Below the pieces are notes generated by a model that had not been told where the DNA came from, ran no database searches, and saw nothing but the letters and a program-made list of their open reading frames with translations. The translations under genes were made by a program, and so were the position numbers. This document shows positions 57,812-64,000 of a stretch of DNA of 64,000 nucleotides, piece by piece. The stretch is from CAVVZJ01 sp963752755 (GTDB taxonomy: Bacteria > Planctomycetota > Planctomycetia > Isosphaerales > Isosphaeraceae): NCBI GenBank assembly GCA_963752755.1, contig CAVVZJ010000001.1:1-64000 (forward strand). The letters are read 5' to 3'. Numbering within the stretch: the stretch's first letter is position 1; every line of letters begins with the position of its first letter.

Positions 57812-59035
57812 TCAAGGCGACGGGGCACCCGGGGGTTTCAGGACGGGAGCCAGTCGAGCAGCCGCTCGACGACCCGGCTCGCAGGTGTTCGCCTTCGCCC
57901 AGGCATGGCGGGCGCGGGCGCGGTCGTCGTCGTGGCCGCGGGCGAGCAGGGCGGCGACGGCGTCGAGGAAGGCGTCGGCATCGGGGGCGACGTCGAAGAG
58001 TTCGTCATAGAGCCGGCACTCGGGCAGGTCGGTGGCGACGATCGGGCGGCCGGTGCCGAGGCAGTCGGTGATCTTCGTGGGGCTACAGGCCCGGTTGAAC
58101 GGATGGTCGGTCCGGTAGGGGATCAGGCAGACGTCGAAGGCGCGGTTGTAGCGGCCGATCGACGCCTGGGGTCGCCAGCCGAGGGCGTGGACGTTCGGCC
58201 TCGCCAGGCAGCGGCGGGCGTCGTCGTGCCAGGGGTCCGAGCGACGGAGCCGGGGACGGCCGATCAGGACGATCGAGGCGCGAGGGAAGGCGTCGGCCAA
58301 TCGGCTCAGGAGCGGCCAGTCGATCCGGTCTTCCAGCGAGCCGACGTAGCCGAGCAAGGGGCGGGGCAAGCCGGCGAGGTCGTCGGGCGGCGGGGCGGGG
58401 AACAGGTGGGGCGCCGCGTCGAGGGCCGTCGCGGGCGTGCCGTGCGGCAGGTGGCGGATCTTCCAGGCCGACTCGGGCGCGGCGTCGCGGAGCTGGTCGC
58501 AGCGGAGCCGGGAGACGCAGACCGTCAGGTCGGCCTCGCGGACCGCCTGCAACTCCAGCGCGTGAATCCGGTCAGCGCAGCGGGGCCAGTACTGGGAATA
58601 GTCGTCGATATTGAAATAGACTTGAACGTCGGGGCGGACCTGGTCGCGAAGGTAGAGGTAATGCGGGTAGGTCATCACCAGGGCGAGGCGGGCGTCGGCG
58701 GCGTGGCGGCGATGCCATTCGAGGATCGAGCGGCGGATCGGCCTCATGCCCCAGGTCGGGAACCGCTTCATCCAGCCCGACGGCAAGACGTGGTCCCGCC
58801 GCCAAATCTGCGGCCCCTGACGGACCAGCGACCCGCCCCAGGCCCAGGGCGGCGCCCCACGTCGGAACGCATTATAATAATCTGCACATTTTAATAGCAG
58901 GGTCGAGACGTCGGGCCGGTCCAGCGCGCCGAAGAGGTTCTCAGTGCTGAACCAGTTGACATCAGCGACGGCCAGGGCCAGCCGGCCCGCGTCAAGGCGA
59001 GGCTCCGTCGATCGACGCAAGGACGTGGCGGCCAT
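57812..59035 (-). CDS. Glycosyltransferase family 1/4-like protein
   Basis: 407 residues from the ATG at 59035 with GGGGG upstream; an in-frame start at 59059 is possible. The N-terminal half has DVNWFSTENLFGALDRPDVS and VYFNIDDYSQYWPRCADRI; the C-terminal half has LLGYVGSLEDRIDWPLLSRL, FPRASIVLIGRPRL, VHALGWRPQASIGRYNRAFD and the donor site block CLIPYRTDHPFNRACSPTKI and TDCLGTGRPIVATDLPE. This is a GT-B fold enzyme of the TuaH/GT4 kind, using a nucleotide sugar to build a cell-surface glycan. The acceptor is unknown. The last codons may be shifted. Confidence 0.82.
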   Translation of the reverse strand: MAATSLRRSTEPRLDAGRLALAVADVNWFSTENLFGALDRPDVSTLLLKCADYYNAFRRGAPPWAWGGSLVRQGPQIWRRDHVLPSGWMKRFPTWGMRPIRRSILEWHRRHAADARLALVMTYPHYLYLRDQVRPDVQVYFNIDDYSQYWPRCADRIHALELQAVREADLTVCVSRLRCDQLRDAAPESAWKIRHLPHGTPATALDAAPHLFPAPPPDDLAGLPRPLLGYVGSLEDRIDWPLLSRLADAFPRASIVLIGRPRLRRSDPWHDDARRCLARPNVHALGWRPQASIGRYNRAFDVCLIPYRTDHPFNRACSPTKITDCLGTGRPIVATDLPECRLYDELFDVAPDADAFLDAVAALLARGHDDDRARARHAWAKANTCEPGRRAAARLAPVLKPPGAPSP

Positions 59036-59552
59036 CGCGACCCCCGCAACGCGGCCCAACCGACGGTCGGCGCATCCCGTCGGACCCTCCCAAACTGTCG
59101 GGCCTGCAGAGACTAGGGGAAGGGTCCGCTGGTGTCAACCTCAGGGCGTCGCGAAGCGACCCTCACGCCAGGTCTTCAGATCACAAGTCGCAGATGGGCA
59201 AGAAGTTATGGACAAAATCGGCCGGCGATCGCCGGAATAATCGCTAAAAATGGAAAATATTATCCAGTCCATCCGGGATTGCCATTGACGTGCCGGGACG
59301 AGGTCACTAGGATCGTCCGACTATGCGCCGACGGCCTTGGTATGCTTGCGTGCCGGGTTGGTTGGCGCGACAGGATGTTAACCTCGAAGGGATGGATGGA
59401 TCACGCCGGGGCACGGCGAGGTCGCCGCGCCGACGACGAAGGAACGCCCCCAAATACAAGGAGAGCCCGGGCCGAAGTCGCCCGGGCGCCGCGATGCGGC
59501 GCGAGGTCGCATCCGAACACTCTGGGACGAACACCAAACGAGAGGGATCGAC
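59036..59552. other. Divergent intergenic region
   Basis: About 515 bases holding promoters for two divergent genes. Around 59195-59290 the sequence is AT-richer. No repeat recognised. Confidence 0.35.
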
Positions 59553-59945
59553 ATGCACCAGATCATTCTGCTGACCGCGATGACCGCCACGTCCGGCCTT
59601 TTCGGCGGCGGTCGCGCCACCTGCGCCTCGGGCACCTGTGGGATGACCTACGCCCCCGCCCCGGCCTACTCGACCTGCGCCCCAGGCACGCCTTGCGGCG
59701 GCTACGTCCAGCAGGCCCCCGCCCCGCAGCAGTACTACTATCCGTACCCAGCCGCCCAGCCACAGGCGGCCCCGATGGCGCCGCCACAGGCGATGGCGCC
59801 CCAGGGCTACTACCCCACCGCCTACTACTACCCGTATGTCGTCCTGCCCCGGCGGCACTTGCTACCGGCGCTGAGGCGAGCCGAACGGCCCGCGACCGTC
59901 CGCCCGGCCTCCCACAACCTAGGCCGGGAAGGACCCCGACGGTAG
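59553..59945 (+). CDS. Small secreted Pro/Gln/Tyr-rich protein
   Basis: 130 residues as printed, with GAGAGGGA before the ATG. The N-terminus IILLTAMTATSGLFGGGRAT is a short signal peptide. The mature part has CASGTCGMTYAPAPAYSTCA and QQAPAPQQYYYPYPAAQPQA repeats. After YYYPY the printed frame turns Arg-rich, whereas the next frame reads SSCPGGTCYRR and stops at 59872-59874. That ending is like other planctomycete proteins, so a one-base indel near 59840 is likely and the true end is 59874. Function unknown; probably an exported structural protein. Confidence 0.65.
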   Translation: MHQIILLTAMTATSGLFGGGRATCASGTCGMTYAPAPAYSTCAPGTPCGGYVQQAPAPQQYYYPYPAAQPQAAPMAPPQAMAPQGYYPTAYYYPYVVLPRRHLLPALRRAERPATVRPASHNLGREGPRR

Positions 59946-59974
59946 CTCGGCCGTGACCCGTTTCATCCCGCAAC

Positions 59975-59999
59975 GGGGTCCTCCTCTCCGGAGGACCCC
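59975..59999 (+). terminator. Perfect hairpin after small secreted protein gene
   Basis: Ten-base perfect stem GGGGTCCTCC with its complement and a five-base loop TCTCC, followed by AACCCGCCTTT. It lies 30 to 100 bases after the stop, depending on which frame is right. Confidence 0.7.
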
Positions 60000-60762
60000 A
60001 ACCCGCCTTTCCAGTCCATCTACCGTCTATCCCCCATCTTCATCATTTCTTTGAGGTACTCCAGAACCCTCGCCCCGCCCTCCTCTACTTCCCTACCAGG
60101 GCACGCTCGGTTCGTCCTGACCATGAATCAACCCACGCCGGCGTCGCTCCTGTGTGCTATAATTAACCCTGACTCTCTGGCAATTCGGTTGATCCCGCGA
60201 CTGCGTATCGGGACGAGGTGTCGCGATGCCTCGACGCATCCCTGCGCCGAACGAACTTCAAAATAGGCAAAATGCCTCGCTTAACTTGCTGTGATTTAAA
60301 GATTTGTGATCTGGTGCTCTCGATTTCAGGAAGCGTCCCTCCGGCGTCTTCACGCCGTCTCTTGAGCGTCTCGGGGCGCGTCGCCTGACCGTACCTGGAG
60401 CGTTCGGAGCGTCTCGTGACAGTAAAAAAAGGCGGCGTCTGTCCTTGAGCCGGCTCCTGGTCCAGGGCGTTCCTCTCGGGTAGCCGGAGAGCGTCTGGGC
60501 TCTTTCCGGGCCATCAGGCGGGAATCCCCTGAAGCCCACACGCCCGTTTTTTTCGGTCGTGGCAATCTCGGGCGAGCCTGGACGAATGGATTGCGGAACC
60601 GTGATGGCGCTCCGCATCGGGCGATGGTCGGGCCGACGGTCGCGACGGACGTTCGTGCGGTTTCGATTTTCACGACTCTGGCCCGTGGCGGCGCTCCGAG
60701 TATGTTAGGCCCGCGAGCGTTCTCGCAACGGCACGGCGACGCTCTTACTCCGGAGTTCTCTC
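60000..60762. other. Long intergenic region, no gene seen
   Basis: About 760 bases, partly AT-richer (60150-60310). A TATAAT occurs at 60158-60163 but no good partner box is 17 bases upstream. Open frames are not protein-like. Confidence 0.4.
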
Positions 60763-61710
60763 ATGCGACGAGCCTCCAAGATTCTGCTGTCGGCGGCGGT
60801 CGTGGCCAGCCTGGCCACGACGAGCCGGGCCCAGGTCAAGCTGGAGCCGAAGTACGAGGCGGGTACGGCGCTGACCCAGGAGACCAACACGAAGACCCAC
60901 CAGGTCCTGACGATCAACGGCCAGGAGATCGAGACCGAGGCCGAGGAATCCACCACCTCCACCCGCACGATCGGCGAGCGCAAGCCCGACGGCACCTTGC
61001 CGGTCGGGATCAAGGTCGAGGCGCTGAAGGTCAACCTGAACCTGCCGGGTGGCCTTAGCTTCAGCTACGACTCGTCGGCGCCGCCGCCCAAGGACGTCAA
61101 CGACCAACTCGCCTTCCTCGTGGACATCTTCAAGGCGGTTGCCGGCTCATCGTACACGATTCTTGTGGGCAAGGACGGCAAGGTCGCCGGGGTCGAGGGC
61201 CTGGACAAGCTCCTCCAGCGGGCCGACGAGCTCAACCCAGCGGCCGCCGAGATGCTCAAGAGCCGCCTCAATCCGGAGCAGATCAAGAAGCAGATCGCCG
61301 AGGAGAACGCCAAGTATCCCGACATCCTCGTCCGCCAGGGCGAGACCTGGAAGCGGACCGAGTCGCAGGACCTCGGCAGCGGCCAGGTGTTGACCTTCGA
61401 GAAGACCTACGAGTACCTCGGCACCGTCGAGAAGGACGGCAAGACCCTCGACAAGATCGGCGTGAAGGCCACCTCCGTCAAGTATGCCATGGACGCCAAC
61501 TCACCCTCGCCGCTGAAGGTCGAGAAGAGCGATCTGAAGGTGGACTCGTCCGAGGGTACCATCCTCTTCGACCGCGAGGCCGGCCGGTCGGTCACGGAGT
61601 CGTTGCTCATGCGGATCACGGGTAGCATGACCATGACGATCCAGGGCCAGCAACTGCCCGCCGAGCTGGATCTGACGCTCGACACCAACGAGGCGACCAG
61701 GCCGAAATGA
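60763..61710 (+). CDS. Exported DUF6263-like protein
   Basis: 315 residues, intact. A signal peptide (KILLSAAVVASLATTSRAQV) is followed by VKLEPKYEAGTALTQETNTK and IGERKPDGTLPVGIKVEALK, a beta-rich domain of the DUF6263 kind that I recognise from planctomycetes and Bacteroidetes. Later blocks are LVGKDGKVAGVEGLDKLLQ and LTFEKTYEYLGTVEKDGKTL. No catalytic motif. Periplasmic, function unknown. Confidence 0.72.
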   Translation: MRRASKILLSAAVVASLATTSRAQVKLEPKYEAGTALTQETNTKTHQVLTINGQEIETEAEESTTSTRTIGERKPDGTLPVGIKVEALKVNLNLPGGLSFSYDSSAPPPKDVNDQLAFLVDIFKAVAGSSYTILVGKDGKVAGVEGLDKLLQRADELNPAAAEMLKSRLNPEQIKKQIAEENAKYPDILVRQGETWKRTESQDLGSGQVLTFEKTYEYLGTVEKDGKTLDKIGVKATSVKYAMDANSPSPLKVEKSDLKVDSSEGTILFDREAGRSVTESLLMRITGSMTMTIQGQQLPAELDLTLDTNEATRPK

Positions 61711-61787
61711 GACGGACAGCGCCCGTCGGGCGTGTGCAGCCGATCGCCTCTCGCGAAGATGGAGTGCCGCCCCGCCCTCCGGGAGAC

Positions 61788-62673
61788 TCAACGCTGAAGC
61801 TGACGCGTGAGTTCGCGGGCCTCGGTCCACTGGGGGGCGAGGCTCACGGCCCGCTCGGCGGCGCGGCGAGCGTCGTCAATTTGAGCAGGATGGGTGGCCT
61901 GGAGGGCGCGGGCCAGTTCGTAGAAGATGTCGGGGCGATCCGGGAGCTTGCGGGCGGCGATCCGGAGGTCGTCGAGGGCCGTCTCGGGCTCGCCCATGAC
62001 CAGGCGTGCCCGGCCACGGAGCAGTCGGGCTTCGGGGTCGTCGGGGGTGAGTTCGAGGACCTGGTCGAGACGGGCCAGGGCCTGCTCCGGTCGGTTGCGG
62101 GCCAGTTGCAAGGCCACGACCCGGCGCATGGTCGGTGCCGAGACGGGGTCGAACTCCAGGGCGCGGAAGTAGGCGGCCAGGGCATCATCGGCCCGGCCAA
62201 GGGCCTCCAGCACCTGAGCCCGCGTCAAGTGGGCCTCGGACCGGCTCGGGTCAAGCTCGACGGCGGTATCCAGGTGTTTCAGCGCGGCGTCGGGCTGGCC
62301 CATGAGGGCCTCCACCTCTCCCAGGCCGATCAAGGCCGCGGGATACTCCGAGTCGCGCTCCAGGGCCCGTCGATACGCGGCCTCGGCCAGGTCGAGCCGC
62401 CCTTGAGCCTGCCAGACCCGCCCGAGTCGCTGCTGGACCTCAGCCGATCGCGGTTCGACAACCACCAGACGCTCCAGAATCCGCTGCGCCTCCGGCCAGT
62501 CGCCCCGGTCCATCGCTGCCTGAGCGGCGTGGCTCAGCTCGCGCCGCAAGCCGCAGTTGCTCGGGCGAGTTGCCGGCGCGGTCGCTTCGATGGTTGGCCG
62601 TGGCGCAACCGACCAGCAGGCCAGTCGTGGCCAGCCAGCAACCGGCTATGGCGATGACGGCTCGACGGCCCAT
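61788..62673 (-). CDS. TPR-repeat lipoprotein, one frameshift
   Basis: About 295 residues. The ATG at 62673 gives MGRRAVIAIAGCWLATTGLL then VGCATANH: a lipoprotein signal with a lipobox Cys. A one-base shift near 62540 joins RRELSHAAQAAMDRGDWPEA and about six TPR units (AEVQQRLGRVWQAQGRLDLA, YPAALIGLGEVEALMGQPDA, AHLTRAQVLEALGRADDALA, PEARLLRGRARLVMGEPETA). Outer-membrane or inner-membrane anchored scaffold; partners unknown. Confidence 0.75.
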
Positions 62674-63046
62674 CCGCCCCGTCCCCCGTCCGCTGGGGTT
62701 GCGACCCCGTTGTGGCTCTCCCACCCCGCCCCATTATCGAAAGCGGAGATCAGGACGCCGGCCTTCCCTGGCCGACCGCTTTCCCATCTTCACGATCGAC
62801 CGCCGCCTACCCGGGCATTAAGCACAAAGTGGGCCCGCGGCTGACCGGACACCCCGAACCTTACGGTGGGCCTGCGCGGCGGTCAATGCGGATCGCGAAT
62901 CATCCCGATCCGATCTGCCTGCCCATCTTGCCAGGTCCACGGGGCATGCGATTTGCCCGAATAATCTGCCAGCATCCTGACAACGATCCTCTGCCAGTGT
63001 CATGTCAACGACGGGCAACCTGCCGCGATAGGACAGGAGGGACGCG
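62674..63046. other. Divergent intergenic region
   Basis: About 370 bases between divergent genes. It includes AGGAGG of the cupin gene at its right edge; no hairpin or repeat recognised. Confidence 0.35.
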
Positions 63047-63394
63047 ATGGCTGGAGTCGATACCACCGTGAAGAAGGTCAGCTCCCGACATTCGCCCCGG
63101 GGCGACATGGGTCAGAAGTATCTGGCCACGGGCAAGAATGTGGCCATGCGTCTCTGGGAAGATGAGCCGCCCGGCGAGCCGAAGCCTGAGGCCCGTCGCG
63201 ATTACGAGACCGTTGGCTTCGTGATCTCCGGTCGCGCCGAGCTCCACCTGGAAGGTCAGATGGTCAAACTCGATCCCGGCGACTCCTGGGTCGTCCCCAA
63301 GGGGGCCGCCCACTTCTACCAGATTCTCGAACCATTCACCGCGGTCGAGGCGACCTATCCACCCGCACACGTGGAGGGTCGCGACCAGACTTGA
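63047..63394 (+). CDS. Cupin-domain protein
   Basis: 115 residues, intact, AGGAGG before the ATG. Single cupin barrel: the two motifs are YETVGFVISGRAELHLEGQM and LDPGDSWVVPKGAAHFYQIL, with the second-motif Pro/Gly and one conserved His (AAHFY). The first motif lacks the usual HxH pair (it reads YETVGFVISG), so metal binding may be weak. It probably binds a small ligand. Role unknown. Confidence 0.8.
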   Translation: MAGVDTTVKKVSSRHSPRGDMGQKYLATGKNVAMRLWEDEPPGEPKPEARRDYETVGFVISGRAELHLEGQMVKLDPGDSWVVPKGAAHFYQILEPFTAVEATYPPAHVEGRDQT

Positions 63395-63436
63395 GCCGGC
63401 ATCGAGGACTGGCTGAGCTGAGCTGCCCCGTCAGCA

Positions 63437-64000
63437 CTACGCCACACCGCAGGCGGCCCGCGCCCGTTCGAGGACGATCCGCGCCGTCTTCCTCGCCCGA
63501 TCAGCAGCCGCGGCACGGACCTCGGCCACGCGGACCGGGTGCGTCAGCCACTCGGCTCGGCGCTCGCGGGCCTCGGCGAAGTGATTGATGATGTGCTCGG
63601 CCAGACGTTTCTTCACCTCGCCGTAGCCGATACCGCCCAGGCGATAGCGGCGATCGAACTCGGCAATCTCGCCTTCCGGGGCGAAAAGTCGGAAAAGCTG
63701 GAAGAGGTTGTCCGTCTCGGGATTCTTCGGGGCCTCGACCGGCGTGCTGTCGGTGACGATGCGCTTGCACTTCTTCTCGATCGTCTTGGGCTCATCGAAG
63801 ATCTCGATGGTGTTGCCGTAGCTCTTGGACATCTTGCGGCCGTCGATACCGGGGACGACCGACACGTTCGGGAGGATGTATGGCTCGGGGAGCTTGAAAA
63901 CCTCCACGTCGAACGTGCGGTTGAAGCGGTCGGCCACGTCGCGGGTGATCTCCAGGTGCTGCTTCTGATCTTGGCCGACGGGCACGACGTCGGCCTCGTA
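63437..64000 (-). CDS. trpS: Tryptophanyl-tRNA synthetase, N-terminal part cut by edge
   Basis: 188 codons are visible, ending ERARAACGVA. It has VGQDQKQHLEITRDVADRFN, the block VSVVPGIDGRKMSKSYGNTI with the class I KMSKS loop, and a C-terminal anticodon-binding helical part (YGEVKKRLAEHIINHFAEAR). This is the standard TrpRS order; the HIGH motif lies beyond the edge. It charges tRNA-Trp in the cytosol. The frame is intact. Confidence 0.92.
   Translation of the reverse strand, partial: YEADVVPVGQDQKQHLEITRDVADRFNRTFDVEVFKLPEPYILPNVSVVPGIDGRKMSKSYGNTIEIFDEPKTIEKKCKRIVTDSTPVEAPKNPETDNLFQLFRLFAPEGEIAEFDRRYRLGGIGYGEVKKRLAEHIINHFAEARERRAEWLTHPVRVAEVRAAAADRARKTARIVLERARAACGVA

Noticed and set aside
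60158..60163. TATAAT as a promoter -10 box
   Set aside because: No acceptable -35 box lies 16-18 bases upstream and the nearest gene start is 600 bases away.
62440..62724. Separate small lipoprotein gene
   Set aside because: Its signal peptide leads by a one-base shift straight into the TPR protein, so it is the start of that gene.

Overview
The window is high-GC chromosomal DNA that looks like a planctomycete, most likely of the Isosphaeraceae type. The reasons are an adjacent DUF1549/DUF1553 and DUF1501 pair, four PEP-CTERM proteins, a LEPR-xLL-like start on a giant secreted protein, small secreted Cys/Gly-rich and Gln/Tyr-rich proteins, a GGPRTPEGKARSR-type conserved protein, and many dispersed palindromic repeats between genes. 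No rRNA, tRNA or CRISPR array was recognised.

Quality caveat: roughly twenty genes carry one to five frame changes, nearly all in G/C runs, while their protein similarity continues in the next frame. I read these as uncorrected single-base indels rather than decay. I give such genes as one feature over the full span. Intact genes cluster at about 28-31 kb, 34-41 kb and 42.5-52 kb.

Layout. 1-2.5 kb (minus): SGNH hydrolase (cut by the edge) and MBOAT O-acyltransferase, a polysaccharide acetylation pair. 3.2-9.8 kb (minus): a reduced flagellar/type III export operon in the order fliF, fliG, a second fliG-C-like gene, fliO, fliP, fliQ, fliR, flhB. Its FlhB has no NPTH self-cleavage motif and both FliG-like proteins have lost the motor torque residues. 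10-16.8 kb: secreted Cys-rich protein, ArnT-like glycosyltransferase, a conserved planctomycete protein with a tandem repeat, and two PEP-CTERM proteins. 17-25 kb: membrane protein, lone receiver-domain regulator, FAH-family enzyme, an unknown protein, a soluble histidine kinase, and secreted Cys/Gly-rich proteins. 26-35.4 kb: large unknown protein, caspase-like secreted protein, beta-propeller-like protein, and the DUF1549 and DUF1501 pair.

35.4-37.9 kb (minus) is an AT-richer three-gene operon that ends in an ApeA-like HEPN protein (an anti-phage abortive-infection family). Copies of one palindromic repeat flank it. A reversed toxin-antitoxin pair, an orphan antitoxin-like gene, a YitT protein and a zinc/iron-cluster protein follow, separated by palindromic elements. 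41.5-52 kb: PEP-CTERM proteins, TPR-sulfotransferase, OFA-family MFS transporter, GNAT acetyltransferase, secreted M20 peptidase, then a strong promoter-terminator unit (candidate small RNA or attenuator) just before a 679-residue secreted zincin. 52.5-59 kb: ceramidase-like protein, an OpuB-type osmoprotectant ABC importer (ATPase, then permease fused to binding protein), nucleoside symporter, glycosyltransferase. 59.5-64 kb: small secreted proteins, TPR lipoprotein, cupin, and the 3' part of trpS.
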